64,000 nucleotides of DNA from Ruegeria halocynthiae (GCF_000743705.1 NZ_JQEZ01000001.1:674070-738069); one strand, 5' to 3'. Positions 25,504 through 34,880 are shown, numbered from the stretch's first letter. A program made the numbers and translations. The notes: generated by a model not told the origin, from the sequence alone.

Positions 25504-26904
25504 ATGTCCGTGCAGGGAACCATCCTTGTCCTCGACGGGGCCTCGACCAATCGCATCATGCTGAAGGTGCAATTGACAGCGGCGTGGTATCACGTCGTTC
25601 AGGGCGAAAGACTTCAGGGTCTTGGCGGGCTGCTGCGGCGCGCCAGACCCGATCTGGTGTTAACCTCGCAGGCGTTGCCAGACGGCACGGCCGCCGATGT
25701 GAAACGCCTGGTCATGGCCGACCCGGACTTGATCGACGTGCCGGTGGTCGCCATTGCCCCGCAGAATGACAGAGCCGCCAGATTAAAGGCGCTGGCTGAT
25801 GGTTTGGACGATGTTCTGGCGCATCCCTTCAAAGACACATTCTTGCTGGCGCGAGTGCGCAGCCTGTTGCGCACTCGCGCGGATACGCAGGACTTGCAAG
25901 TCGGGAACGAGTCGCAACCGATCGGGTTCTCGGAGCCTGCCCCGGCGTTGCTCACCGCGCCCAAAGCTGCCCATGTGGCTGTTCTGACGCAGTCTGCGCG
26001 CGCCGGGGCCTTGTGGCAAAAGGCACTGTCGAAAACCACGCGGCACCGCTTGTCCGCCCATACGCTGACAAACCTTCAGGGGCTGTTGTCCGGGCCGATC
26101 CCCGACGCCATCGTAATGGAGGTCAACGCCGATATGTCGGGGCTGAACCTATTGGCGGATCTAAAGTCGCGCGGCACCACAAGGCGCACGGTACTGATCG
26201 GCGTGCTTGCGGATGACAACGCCGATCTCGCATCCGAAGCGCTGGATCGGGGGGCCGACGCGATATGCATGGGCGGTTTCTGCGCGGATGAAACGCTGCT
26301 GCGGCTTGAAAATCAGATCGCCCGCAAGGCTCGTGTCGATCAGATGCGCGCCTCATTGCGGCGCGGGATTGCTGAATCCTGGGTTGATCCCCTGACCGGC
26401 CTGTACAATCGCCGCTATGCGATGCGCGCGATGGATCAGATTCTGCGTCAATCTGCGCAATCCGGGCACGGTTTTGCGGTCATGCTGGCCGATCTGGATC
26501 ACTTTAAGGCCATCAACGACAAGTTCGGCCACACAGGTGGCGACCAGGTTTTGACCGAGGCGGCGACGCGCATGAAACAAGCCGTCGGCTCAGCCGGTTT
26601 TGTCGCGCGGATCGGCGGGGAAGAATTCATGATCGGCCTATCTGACACCACCCAAGCCAACGCTTTGCGGGTGGCCAAGTCCCTATGCGACCGGTTCCGG
26701 CAGAGCCCGTTCGACCTGACGGACAGTGCAGCGTCGGTGCCGGTGACAATCAGCATAGGGCTGATCTCATCCCACCCCAACGACCCGTCACAATCGCTGC
26801 GACCTACACCGTTGGATGGGCTGATAAAGTCAGCCGACAACGCGCTTTACGCGGCAAAAAAGGCAGGCCGCAATCAGGTCAGGGTCAGACCCTGTGCCGC
26901 CTGA
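25504..26904 (+). CDS. PleD-like diguanylate cyclase with two degenerate receiver domains
   Basis: A 466-residue protein with REC, REC-like and GGDEF domains. GGEEF at 371-375 and the D-x-D-HFK segment (ADLDHFKAIND) support cyclase activity. The I-site position holds GSAG, so product inhibition is probably missing. In REC1 the phosphoacceptor position is S55 (DLVLTS), the acidic pair is D11-G12 and the lysine is replaced in LAHPF (H107). REC2 has glutamate in place of the acceptor (DAIVMEV). Phosphorylation control as in Caulobacter PleD is therefore unlikely. ATG at 25504 gives the family N-terminus (GTILVLDG); 25483 is possible. Confidence 0.85.
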   Translation: MSVQGTILVLDGASTNRIMLKVQLTAAWYHVVQGERLQGLGGLLRRARPDLVLTSQALPDGTAADVKRLVMADPDLIDVPVVAIAPQNDRAARLKALADGLDDVLAHPFKDTFLLARVRSLLRTRADTQDLQVGNESQPIGFSEPAPALLTAPKAAHVAVLTQSARAGALWQKALSKTTRHRLSAHTLTNLQGLLSGPIPDAIVMEVNADMSGLNLLADLKSRGTTRRTVLIGVLADDNADLASEALDRGADAICMGGFCADETLLRLENQIARKARVDQMRASLRRGIAESWVDPLTGLYNRRYAMRAMDQILRQSAQSGHGFAVMLADLDHFKAINDKFGHTGGDQVLTEAATRMKQAVGSAGFVARIGGEEFMIGLSDTTQANALRVAKSLCDRFRQSPFDLTDSAASVPVTISIGLISSHPNDPSQSLRPTPLDGLIKSADNALYAAKKAGRNQVRVRPCAA

Positions 26905-26909
26905 GGTGA

Positions 26910-27383
26910 TCAGTTTTTCCTGTTGCGCCGATGCGGGCCACGACGCACCACGTCCTTTAACCTGTCGGCATAGACCTGACGTTCTTCGTCGCTCATCTCT
27001 GTGATGCGGGCCAACCATTCTTCCTGCAAGGCCACCTGCAAATCCGCCATGGATTGCGCCTGTTGCTGCAAGAGAACCTGAACGGCCTCCGGTTCAAAAG
27101 GGTCTGACCGCAGGGCTGTGCCAAGCGCGTCGAAATCCTGCGATCGGTGCTTTGAACCCTTTACATGCCGTTCGGACAACTCCTGACGCAGGGCCACCCG
27201 ATCCTCTTTGGGCAGGGCCCGGTACAGCGCCGATCCAAATCCGGGCGGCGCCTTGCCATGATGGCCGCCCTTGACCCTGAAGGCCGTGCCCAATGCCACG
27301 CCCACAACCAACAAATTCAGGGCCAGAGACACCGCCAGAAGGATCGGCATCCAACGTCCTTTTGGCTTGGGATCATCGCTCAT
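26910..27383 (-). CDS. Periplasmic heavy-metal-sensor-like (CnrX/ZraP-type) membrane protein
   Basis: A 157-residue protein: one N-terminal membrane helix (about residues 11-33), then a helical periplasmic domain rich in Arg, Gln and Glu, starting near GGHHGKAPPGFG. The layout matches the periplasmic heavy-metal sensor family (DUF305/CnrX/Spy-like). It overlaps the preceding gene by 4 bp and is last in an operon with an ECF sigma factor, suggesting a role in signalling envelope or metal stress. Confidence 0.75.
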   Translation of the reverse strand: MSDDPKPKGRWMPILLAVSLALNLLVVGVALGTAFRVKGGHHGKAPPGFGSALYRALPKEDRVALRQELSERHVKGSKHRSQDFDALGTALRSDPFEPEAVQVLLQQQAQSMADLQVALQEEWLARITEMSDEERQVYADRLKDVVRRGPHRRNRKN

Positions 27384-27724
27384 TCCGCGTCCTCCAAAAA
27401 TACTGTATCCAGGCCTAGATCCGAGACCACATAACCACTGTCCTGAACATAGATAAACGTCGCCGGGTCAGGCAGGAAATCCGGCGCGGCGAAGCCGATC
27501 CAGACGCCTGCGACGCCGGCGGCCACCAGCCCGCTTATGCCTTGCCAACCGGCGACATTGTCGAGCAATCGCGCCCAATGAGAGCGTTGTGGGGGACGCA
27601 ACCTTTCAAGCCGAACGGCTTCGGCATCCGTCAGAACACGAACGGCCAGATCATCCGGCAACACAGGTCGGTTTTGCCGCGCATGGGCCAGCAACTGATC
27701 CAATTCCATGTCTTTTTCAGCCAT
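27380..27724 (-). CDS. Membrane protein in the anti-sigma position
   Basis: About 114 residues: a cytoplasmic N-terminal half (MELDQLLAHARQNRPVLPDDLAVRVL), one hydrophobic helix (about residues 64-82, GLVAAGVAGVWIGFAA) and a short C-terminal tail. It overlaps the end of the sigma gene by 8 bp, and the metal-sensor-like gene overlaps its own end. Topology and position suggest an anti-sigma factor. There is no zinc-binding HxxxCxxC motif. ATGs at 27742 and 27730 are alternative starts. Confidence 0.65.
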   Translation of the reverse strand: MAEKDMELDQLLAHARQNRPVLPDDLAVRVLTDAEAVRLERLRPPQRSHWARLLDNVAGWQGISGLVAAGVAGVWIGFAAPDFLPDPATFIYVQDSGYVVSDLGLDTVFLEDAE

Positions 27725-28331
27725 CGTCATACCCCAACTCATCCCGCCGTCCGGCCAGTATCGCCGTCAAAGCCCGCTTTCCACGCGCGGTCAGGCTTTC
27801 CACCGCTTCTGTCGAAATGCCCATGACCCCGGCGATCTCGGGGTTGGGCAATTCTTCGATATGTCGCAAGACAACGGCTTGCCGCTGGCGCTCGGGCAAC
27901 TGCGACAGGGCCGTCTGTAACGCATCCTTGCGCGCTTCGTCCTGCATTCGCTCTGCCGCGCTGCGCGTACCGTCCTCTGGCTCGGGCACGTCGGCAAGCC
28001 TGTCGGGCGATTTCTTGCGCCGCATATCCACGCAAAGGTTCAGCGTAACGCGATACAGCCAGGTTGAAACCTTTGCCTGCCCGGACACCCAGTTCGGTGC
28101 CATTTGCCACAGTCGCATCATTGCCTCCTGCGTTACATCCTCGGCCTCGGCCTTATTGCCCAGCATCCGCAGAGCCACCGAGAAACTGCGTGGCGCAAGG
28201 CGGTCGGTCAACACACGCGCAGCCGCTGCATCGCCGTCGGCGAACTGCCGCAGCAACGCATCGTCACCGTGCCCATTCGCGGCGTCTGCAACGCCGCGAA
28301 TATCGTGCAAAGGGGAGGTCAGGTCCTCCAT
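27717..28331 (-). CDS. ECF-type RNA polymerase sigma factor
   Basis: A 204-residue sigma-70 family protein. Region 2 runs about residues 25-100 (DVTQEAMMRLWQMAPNW, TWLYRVTLNLCVDMRRKK), and region 4 about 135-190 (LPERQRQAVVLRHIEELPNPEIAGVMGISTEAVESL read in parts). It is RpoE-like and is followed by a probable membrane anti-sigma protein and a metal-sensor-like protein. The EF-hand gene ends 6 bp upstream, so it likely belongs to the same transcript. Confidence 0.9.
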   Translation of the reverse strand: MEDLTSPLHDIRGVADAANGHGDDALLRQFADGDAAAARVLTDRLAPRSFSVALRMLGNKAEAEDVTQEAMMRLWQMAPNWVSGQAKVSTWLYRVTLNLCVDMRRKKSPDRLADVPEPEDGTRSAAERMQDEARKDALQTALSQLPERQRQAVVLRHIEELPNPEIAGVMGISTEAVESLTARGKRALTAILAGRRDELGYDDG

Positions 28332-28337
28332 CCCGCA

Positions 28338-28805
28338 TCAGCTATCGTCAGAGCCAGCCTTGTCGCCCTTCTTGTGCTTCCGGCCCTTTTTGTCCTTTGC
28401 ATCGGCAAATTCCTGTTCCGAGATCGTACCGCTGTTATCCGTGTCGATACGGTCGAACATCTTGCCAGCGCGGCGCGGTTTGGGCAACTCGTCCTGCGTC
28501 AGAAAGCCGTCCTGATCGGCATCGTGGCGTTCAAACATCTTGGTCACGCGATCATTGGCCTTTTTCTGACCGGCGGCCTGCATTTCCTCAACGCTCAGCT
28601 GACCGTCTCCGCCGGTATCCGCATTGGTGAAACGCTGGCTGCGATGGGCCTGCATCTCGTCCTGAGTGATCTGACCATCACCATCAGCATCCAGTTCCTG
28701 AAACGTCACAGGATCGTGATTACGCGGACCTGCGGCCAGAGCCGAGGTGCCTGTGACAGTAACAGCCGAAAGGATGATGGCTGGAATAAACTTGGCGCTT
28801 TTCAT
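28338..28805 (-). CDS. Exported EF-hand calcium-binding protein
   Basis: A 155-residue protein with a signal peptide (cleaved near ALAAG) and four EF-hand loops: DADGDGQITQDE, DTGGDGQLSVEE, DADQDGFLTQDE and DTDNSGTISEQE. Each keeps acidic or polar residues at positions 1, 3, 5 and 12. The C-terminus is lysine-rich. It probably binds Ca2+ in the periplasm. It is first in the operon with the ECF sigma factor, which may link the sigma system to calcium or divalent metals. ATG at 28805 starts the signal peptide. Confidence 0.88.
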   Translation of the reverse strand: MKSAKFIPAIILSAVTVTGTSALAAGPRNHDPVTFQELDADGDGQITQDEMQAHRSQRFTNADTGGDGQLSVEEMQAAGQKKANDRVTKMFERHDADQDGFLTQDELPKPRRAGKMFDRIDTDNSGTISEQEFADAKDKKGRKHKKGDKAGSDDS

Positions 28806-29027
28806 GTCGTTTTCCCTTGTTTTTGCGGCCCCTTTGCCGCTGCTCACATAGGTTCAAACGCGGCCCGGACAGACTTCCGTCGCAAAAAGCGCATTTTTTT
28901 TGCAAGTTACCCCTCCCGGATATACGCTGTGTCTGATAGATGCCTGCGATGCAAAGCGACGCACCCCCCTTTTCTGGGGGCCAAAACAAGCGCAATATCC
29001 TGCTAATTTGAACGCGCGAGTATCACA

Positions 29028-29426
29028 ATGACAGATCAGACGATCGACACCACGACCGAGAATGACCGCCCGACCTGGCCAGCTCTGGTCAAGGGGTTCC
29101 GTTGCCGGTGCCCAAAATGCGGCGAGGGTAAATTGCTGCACAGCTATCTGAAGGTGAATGACGGCTGCGCCAATTGCGGTCAGGAACTGTTTCACCACCG
29201 GGCGGACGATGGGCCAGCCTATCTGACCATCCTGCTTGTTGGTCACCTGTTGGCTCCGGCTTTGCATGTTTCCTATGTTCAGTGGCGCCCCGAACCGTTG
29301 ACGATGTTTTTGATTTTGGCCGTCGGCTGTACAGCACTTTCGCTGTTTCTTTTGCCAAGGATGAAGGGCGCTGTTGTGGCGTATCAATGGGCCCGTCGCA
29401 TGCATGGGTTTGAAAAAGCGCAATGA
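29028..29426 (+). CDS. DUF983 family zinc-ribbon membrane protein
   Basis: A 132-residue protein. A zinc-ribbon-like start has CRCPKCGEGKLL and DGCANCGQELF cysteine pairs (residues about 26-53), followed by HHRADDGPAY and two hydrophobic helices. This is the DUF983 pattern. Function is unknown; in alphaproteobacteria it often lies near Nudix or cytochrome oxidase genes. The Nudix gene starts about 25 bp after its stop. Confidence 0.8.
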   Translation: MTDQTIDTTTENDRPTWPALVKGFRCRCPKCGEGKLLHSYLKVNDGCANCGQELFHHRADDGPAYLTILLVGHLLAPALHVSYVQWRPEPLTMFLILAVGCTALSLFLLPRMKGAVVAYQWARRMHGFEKAQ

Positions 29427-29451
29427 TCCGGGCAAGCAGGTCGCGCGGCGC

Positions 29452-30153
29452 ATGACTATAGACAAAACCGCGATACGCGATGCGGCCACGGTCATCGTTC
29501 TACGGAACCGTATGACCAACCCCATGATCCTGATGGGTCAAAGGGGGGCGAAGGCTGCTTTCATGCCAAACAAATTCGTGTTCCCCGGCGGTGCCGTAGA
29601 CGCGGCTGATGCGGCTGTGCCGCTGGCCAGCGGCCTGCCGGGTGGATGCACCGAACGGCTGGCTGAACAGTCGCAACCAGGGCTGGAAACTGCTTTGACG
29701 GTCGCAGCGATCCGTGAACTGTGGGAAGAAACCGGTCTGGTTCTTGGTGAACCGGGTACATGGGCCGGTGACATTCCAGTAGACTGGCAAAGCTTTGCCC
29801 GGATGGGATATCTGCCCTCGGCCAGTGCCCTGCAATTTGTCTTTCGGGCGGTAACGCCCCCCGGTCGCCCGCGCCGTTTCGACGCGCGGTTCTTTTTAGT
29901 GGACGCCGATGCGATCCACGGCGATCTCGACGATTTTAGCCGCGCTTCTGACGAACTTTCGCACCTGCAATGGGTGGCTCTGGATAAGGCGCGGGACCTG
30001 GACTTGCCCTTTATCACCGAGGTGGTTCTGGCAGAGATCACTGCCCGCGTCACAGACCCGCAGCCCCCGACAACGGTACCCTTCTATCTGCACAACGAGG
30101 AACAAAGCCTGTTTCTGCAGATCAAGGGTTATCCGATGCCCGAGGCGGACTGA
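29452..30153 (+). CDS. Nudix hydrolase
   Basis: About 233 residues. The Nudix box is present in its catalytic half (REL-WEE-TGL in AAIRELWEETGLV), with the first glutamate of the consensus replaced. FVFPGGAVD is the usual upstream strand. The protein is longer than minimal Nudix enzymes, like CoA- or NADH-pyrophosphatase types, but the substrate is not clear. ATG at 29452 is chosen because it starts the conserved domain; an ATG at 29404 lies inside the DUF983 gene. Confidence 0.82.
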   Translation: MTIDKTAIRDAATVIVLRNRMTNPMILMGQRGAKAAFMPNKFVFPGGAVDAADAAVPLASGLPGGCTERLAEQSQPGLETALTVAAIRELWEETGLVLGEPGTWAGDIPVDWQSFARMGYLPSASALQFVFRAVTPPGRPRRFDARFFLVDADAIHGDLDDFSRASDELSHLQWVALDKARDLDLPFITEVVLAEITARVTDPQPPTTVPFYLHNEEQSLFLQIKGYPMPEAD

Positions 30154-30164
30154 CCCGGTGAAGC

Positions 30165-31832
30165 CTATTTCAGCCGACTGATCACCGCGGTCACTTCGGG
30201 CTTTTTGCCGATCTCGGTTTTTGCGGTCTGACGCACGATCCGGCGCATGGCCTCTTCCAGTTTGTCATCGTCGCGCCGCGTCTTGGCATCGGCCCGCATC
30301 AGGAATTGGTTGAGGTCTTCTTCCAGAACGTCAATCAAGGCCGCGCGGGATGTTCCCGTTTCAGGCAAGCCCATCGTGTCGCACCAGGGTTCGCCCAATG
30401 GTTCGTCTTCTTCGTCCAGAATGACCGTCACGGTGACATGCCCATTCAGTGCCATGCGGATACGATCACGCACAACCCCATCCAGGGCGCCGACCTTGAC
30501 CGTTCCGTCCAGATACGTTCGGCCGGTCTCGACATAATCAACCACTTGCGGGGCGTTTCCTGTCAGGTCCAGCATGGTGCCATTGATCGCCAGAATGCCT
30601 GTGCGCCCACCAGCCTCGGCCAGTTTCGTGTGTTCGCGCAGATGCCGGTGTTCACCATGCATCGGGATCACCATCTGCGGGTCGACAATCGCGTGCACTT
30701 TCTCAAGATCAGGGCGGTTGGCGTGGCCGGATACGTGATACAGGCCCGCGCTGTCGTCCACGACATCGACGCCCTTTTCGCTGAGCTGGTTCATGATAAA
30801 GATCACGCCCCGCTCGTTTCCGGGGATAGTTTTGGACGAAAACAGGAACAGATCGCCCTCTTTCAGTTCCAGCCCGCGATACTTGCCACGTGCAAGCTGC
30901 GCGCTTGCGGCGCGACGTTCGCCCTGGCTGCCGGTCACGATCAGCATCAGGTTCTGACGTGGCAGATCAACCGCTTCCTCGGCACTGATGACGCTGGGAA
31001 AATCCGACAAGATACCGGTTTCTGTCGCCGCTTCGACCATACGCCGCATGGCCCGCCCCAACAGAACGACTGACCGCCCGGCCCGCACGCCCGCCTCGGC
31101 CAGCGTCTTTACCCGCGCCACATTCGAGGCAAAAGTCGTCGCAACGACCATACCATCTGCGCTGGCCACCAGCTTGGTGATCTCGGGGCCAACCTCGGAT
31201 TCCGACCGACCGGGATGAGAGGAAAACACATTGGTGCTGTCACAGACCAACGCTTTGACACCGGGCTTGGCCACACTGGCCCAAAGCTCGGGATCAAAGG
31301 GTTCACCCACGACGGGGTTAGCATCCAGTTTGAAGTCGCCCGAATGCACGATCCGCCCCGCAGGCGTATCAATCACCAACGCAGCGCTTTCCGGAATCGA
31401 ATGCGAAACCGGCAAAAAGCCCACCGTAAAGGGGCCAAGCTTGACCTGTTCGGGCCATGCCGAAAGCGTTTGTACCGCGTCCTCGGGGTGGCCGTGCTCT
31501 TCCATCTTGCGGCGTGCGATATTGGCCGTAAAGGCGCGCGCATAGATCGGCGCGCCCAACGCATTATAGCAATGGGCCACAGCGCCCACATGGTCCTCGT
31601 GCGCGTGGGTGACGAACACCGCCTCAAGCCGGTCGGCACGTTCCTGCAGCCACGTGATATCGGCGTGGATCAGATCGACGCCCGGCGTCGTGTCCATGTC
31701 GGGGAACGTCACACCCAGATCCACAAGGATCAGCCTTTCCTGCCCTGGCTTACCATAGCCATAGACATAAGCATTCATCCCAATTTCACCGGCGCCGCCC
31801 AGCGGCAGATAGATCAGTCGTTCACTGCTCAT
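30165..31832 (-). CDS. rnj: Ribonuclease J
   Basis: A 555-residue MBL/beta-CASP ribonuclease with 5'-3' exo- and endonuclease roles in rRNA maturation and mRNA decay. The metal site is THAHEDHVGA, with SHSIPES and HSGDFK further on. The beta-CASP motifs include CDSTNV, SGHANR and MHGEHRHL. Its start overlaps the coaX stop by 4 bp. The order nuo, birA, coaX, rnj is common in Rhodobacteraceae. Confidence 0.95.
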   Translation of the reverse strand: MSSERLIYLPLGGAGEIGMNAYVYGYGKPGQERLILVDLGVTFPDMDTTPGVDLIHADITWLQERADRLEAVFVTHAHEDHVGAVAHCYNALGAPIYARAFTANIARRKMEEHGHPEDAVQTLSAWPEQVKLGPFTVGFLPVSHSIPESAALVIDTPAGRIVHSGDFKLDANPVVGEPFDPELWASVAKPGVKALVCDSTNVFSSHPGRSESEVGPEITKLVASADGMVVATTFASNVARVKTLAEAGVRAGRSVVLLGRAMRRMVEAATETGILSDFPSVISAEEAVDLPRQNLMLIVTGSQGERRAASAQLARGKYRGLELKEGDLFLFSSKTIPGNERGVIFIMNQLSEKGVDVVDDSAGLYHVSGHANRPDLEKVHAIVDPQMVIPMHGEHRHLREHTKLAEAGGRTGILAINGTMLDLTGNAPQVVDYVETGRTYLDGTVKVGALDGVVRDRIRMALNGHVTVTVILDEEDEPLGEPWCDTMGLPETGTSRAALIDVLEEDLNQFLMRADAKTRRDDDKLEEAMRRIVRQTAKTEIGKKPEVTAVISRLK

Positions 31833-32608
31833 GTTGAGCCATTTTCCTTGTTATAGCGATGTATCACGGTCAGGCCGTGCATCGTCAGATCATCCTCGAT
31901 CGCGTCAAACCCTACATCTGCCTGATCGAACAGAGGCGCAAGCCCCCCGGTGCCGATGACTTTCATCGGCATCCCGTATTCCGCTTTGATCCGGGCAATC
32001 AGCCCCTCGATCAATCCGGAATAGCCCCAATACACGCCCGATTGAATGCAGCCAACCGTATTCGTACCAATCACTTTGTCGGGCCGCGTAATATCAATAT
32101 GGGGCAATGCCGCCGCCCCCTGATGCAACGCCTCAAGGCTGAGGTTCACACCCGGCGCGATGATCCCACCGACATAAGCCCCGTCTGACGCCACAACATC
32201 AAAGTTGGTCGCGGTGCCAAAATCCACAACCACAACGTCACCGCCATGGCGGTCGAACGCCGCCACGGCATTTGAAAGCCGATCCGGGCCGGGCACCGTC
32301 CCTTCATCAACGCGCGGGACCACGGGCAACAAGCATTCTGGCTTGCCTACAACAAGCGGCCTGCATCCAAAGAAACGGTCAGCAAAAATACGCAGGTTGA
32401 ACACAACCCGCGGCACGGTCGAGGCGATAACGACATCGGTAATGTCAGCCTCGATCCCATAGTGTTTCACCAGCGTGGAATACCAGGTGAAATAGGCGTC
32501 CGCCGTGCGGGAATGGTGGGTCGAGGTGCGCAGGGTACACAGAAACTGCTCACCATCCCAGATCGAGAAAACGGTGTTCGTGTTACCGCAGTCGATTGCC
32601 AGAAGCAT
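31829..32608 (-). CDS. coaX: Type III pantothenate kinase
   Basis: Phosphorylates pantothenate, the first step of CoA synthesis. The 259-residue ASKHA-fold protein has the phosphate motif AIDCGNTNT at the N-terminus, PDRLSNAVAA, DFGTATNFD and a late GTGGLAP. It lies 11 bp after birA and overlaps rnj, so the three are coupled. Confidence 0.94.
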   Translation of the reverse strand: MLLAIDCGNTNTVFSIWDGEQFLCTLRTSTHHSRTADAYFTWYSTLVKHYGIEADITDVVIASTVPRVVFNLRIFADRFFGCRPLVVGKPECLLPVVPRVDEGTVPGPDRLSNAVAAFDRHGGDVVVVDFGTATNFDVVASDGAYVGGIIAPGVNLSLEALHQGAAALPHIDITRPDKVIGTNTVGCIQSGVYWGYSGLIEGLIARIKAEYGMPMKVIGTGGLAPLFDQADVGFDAIEDDLTMHGLTVIHRYNKENGST

Positions 32609-32619
32609 ATGCGCCCCTT

Positions 32620-33369
32620 TCAGAAATACACATCCGCCGCAGGTATGTTCACGCGGCCCTTGGCGGTTTTTAGGACAAGGTTGCCACCCGCGTCCACCGT
32701 TTCAAAAGTGCCCACCGTCTCGGACGCGGCCGTGCGGGCAGTGATCACCTCTCCCAGCCGCGCCGCGCGGGCCAGCCAGGCGGTGCGGATCGGTTCAAAT
32801 CCATAGGTCTCAAACTGCGTTTCATAGCCCGCATAGGCGGCAGCCAGTTCCGTCAGGAAATCCTCGGGGCATACATCGGTGCCCGTCTCAGACAGCAATG
32901 AAACTGGCCGCACCGCACCCGGTTCGACCGCGCCAGGTGTCGGTGCCTCGGACAGGTTCACGCCGATCCCGATCGACAGATAGGCAAGCTCACGCCCCTG
33001 CCCGGTGCTTTCCAGCAGGATACCAGCCAATTTGCCACCGTTCAGCAACACATCATTGGGCCATTTCAACGACAACCCAGCCGCGCGCCCTGTGACCGCG
33101 ACACAGGCATCGAACAGGGCCAGTGCCGCCACGAAACTGCGCAGTGCCGCTTGTTCGGGATTGCCTTGGGGGCGCATCAAAAGCGTCGTAGCCAGATTAC
33201 CCTTGGGGTTGGCCCATACGCGCCCGCGTCGCCCGCGTGCCGCTGTTTGGTGGTGGGCCATGATCCACACCGGACCCTGTGCCGTCGGGGCGATGCGAGC
33301 CGCCTCATTCAGGGTACTGTCGACTTCCTGCACGACATGCAGCCCATATCCTTGTGGCCAATCCGTCAT
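32620..33369 (-). CDS. birA: Biotin-[acetyl-CoA-carboxylase] ligase
   Basis: A 249-residue biotin protein ligase. EVDSTLNEA and the biotin/ATP loop ARGRRGRVW are present, as is the catalytic KWPNDVLLNGGKLAGIL. It lacks the N-terminal DNA-binding domain of E. coli BirA, so it is not a repressor. It would biotinylate carboxylases such as the LiuD subunit at 53762. The ATG lies three bases after a terminator T run and has no clear ribosome site, so the transcript structure here is unusual. Confidence 0.92.
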   Translation of the reverse strand: MTDWPQGYGLHVVQEVDSTLNEAARIAPTAQGPVWIMAHHQTAARGRRGRVWANPKGNLATTLLMRPQGNPEQAALRSFVAALALFDACVAVTGRAAGLSLKWPNDVLLNGGKLAGILLESTGQGRELAYLSIGIGVNLSEAPTPGAVEPGAVRPVSLLSETGTDVCPEDFLTELAAAYAGYETQFETYGFEPIRTAWLARAARLGEVITARTAASETVGTFETVDAGGNLVLKTAKGRVNIPAADVYF

Positions 33370-33372
33370 GTC

Positions 33373-33399
33373 AAAAAGGCCCGGTCAAAAGACCGAGCC
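33373..33399 (-). terminator. Intrinsic terminator between nuoN and birA
   Basis: On the minus strand GGCTCGGTC (33399-33391) and GACCGGGCC (33386-33378) form a 9-bp stem with one G-U pair and a TTTT loop, followed by five T residues (33377-33373). It should end the nuo transcript, yet its T run stops three bases before the birA ATG. Confidence 0.85.
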
Positions 33400-33422
33400 C
33401 CTGCATTTGGATGGAATGCGCG

Positions 33423-34865
33423 TCAGTTAACAAGTGTTGCCGCGGCAGCAGCCGCCGCGCCTTCGATACCGAACTGATAGAAAATGCCAACCAGCATCAG
33501 CGCCGCCGACCCCATCAGGGCAACCCAAAGAACCGGCGAAGAGTGTGTCTCAATCGGGTCTTCGTTTTCATCCCCGAAATACATGTAAAACACGATCCGC
33601 AGATAGTAGAATGCACCGATGACCGAGGCAATCGCCGAGACAATCACCAGCCCCGTCAGCCCCGCATCAACGCCAGCCTGCCAGACGCCGAACTTGGCGA
33701 AAAAGCCCAGCATCGGCGGCACGCCCGCTAGCGAGAACATCAGGATAAGAACGGCCAACGCCTTGCCCGGTTCATGCCTTGAATACTGCCGCAGCGCGTC
33801 GATATCCGTGACTGGTTTTCCGTCCCGCTCCATCATCAAGATAAAGGCAAAGGTGCCGATATTCATGGTCACGTAGATCGCCAGATACATCAGCATCGCC
33901 TTGATGCCCATCTCGGTCCCGGCGGCCAGACCGATCAGCGCATACCCCATATGGGCAATCGACGAAAACGCCATCAGTCGCTTGATGTCACGTTGACCAA
34001 TCGCGGCCACAGCACCCAACAACATCGACAGGACCGACAACAGTACGATGACCTGCTGCCAATCTTTGACCACCCCGCCAAACGCATCATGCAACACGCG
34101 GGCAAACAGGGCCATGGCCGCAACCTTGGGAGCGGTTGCAAAGAAAGCGGTGATCGGCGTGGGCGAACCTTCGTACACATCCGGCGTCCACATGTGGAAC
34201 GGCACGGCGGACACTTTGAACGCCAGACCCGAAATCAGGAAGATCAAACCAAACAACAATCCAATCGACACGTCGCCATGGTGAACCGTCTGAATGATCC
34301 CCGAGAACAGCGTGGTACCCGTAAAGCCATAGATCAGCGACGCGCCATAAAGCAGCAAGCCCGAGCTGAGCGCGCCCAGCACAAAGTATTTCAGGCCCGC
34401 TTCGGTCGATTTCGCGCTGTCGCGACGCAGGGCGGCAACAACGTAAAGTGACAGGGATTGCAGCTCCAACCCCATGTAAAGCGACATCAGATCGCCCGCG
34501 CTGACCATCATCATCATGCCGACGGCCGCCAGAGCAATAAGCAGCGGGTATTCAAACCGCAGCAGGTCGCGACGCGCCATATACTCCTGGCTCATCACCA
34601 GAACGGCCGCAGCCGACAGCAGGATCGCGACTTTGGCAAACCGGGCAAAGCCGTCATCCACGAACATTCCATTGAATGCGACGTTTGTGCCATCGCCATT
34701 GGCCGCGATCCAGATCGCCAGCAAGGCCATCAACCCCGCCGTCGTCCAGACCAAAGCAGATGCCAACCCGTCTTTTGACGTGTAGACAGCCCCGACCAGC
34801 GCCACCATCGCATAGAGCGCCAGTACGATTTCCGGCAGGATTACAGTCAGATCAGCTTGGATCAT
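33423..34865 (-). CDS. nuoN: NADH-quinone oxidoreductase subunit N
   Basis: A 480-residue antiporter-like subunit of the membrane arm of complex I, with about 14 hydrophobic helices. The family motifs are visible: a conserved glutamate in a YMGLELQSL segment, lysines in [11 protein letters not shown], and [16 protein letters not shown]. It is the last nuo gene, 15 bp after nuoM and followed by a terminator. It carries proton channels driven by quinone reduction. Confidence 0.95.
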   Translation of the reverse strand: MIQADLTVILPEIVLALYAMVALVGAVYTSKDGLASALVWTTAGLMALLAIWIAANGDGTNVAFNGMFVDDGFARFAKVAILLSAAAVLVMSQEYMARRDLLRFEYPLLIALAAVGMMMMVSAGDLMSLYMGLELQSLSLYVVAALRRDSAKSTEAGLKYFVLGALSSGLLLYGASLIYGFTGTTLFSGIIQTVHHGDVSIGLLFGLIFLISGLAFKVSAVPFHMWTPDVYEGSPTPITAFFATAPKVAAMALFARVLHDAFGGVVKDWQQVIVLLSVLSMLLGAVAAIGQRDIKRLMAFSSIAHMGYALIGLAAGTEMGIKAMLMYLAIYVTMNIGTFAFILMMERDGKPVTDIDALRQYSRHEPGKALAVLILMFSLAGVPPMLGFFAKFGVWQAGVDAGLTGLVIVSAIASVIGAFYYLRIVFYMYFGDENEDPIETHSSPVLWVALMGSAALMLVGIFYQFGIEGAAAAAAATLVN

Positions 34866-34880
34866 GTCTCCAAAGCCCCC

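Noticed and set aside
28963-28981. CCCCC/GGGGG hairpin upstream of the DUF983 gene as a terminator
   Set aside because: It lies in a divergent promoter region, has only a short stem and is followed by A residues, not T.
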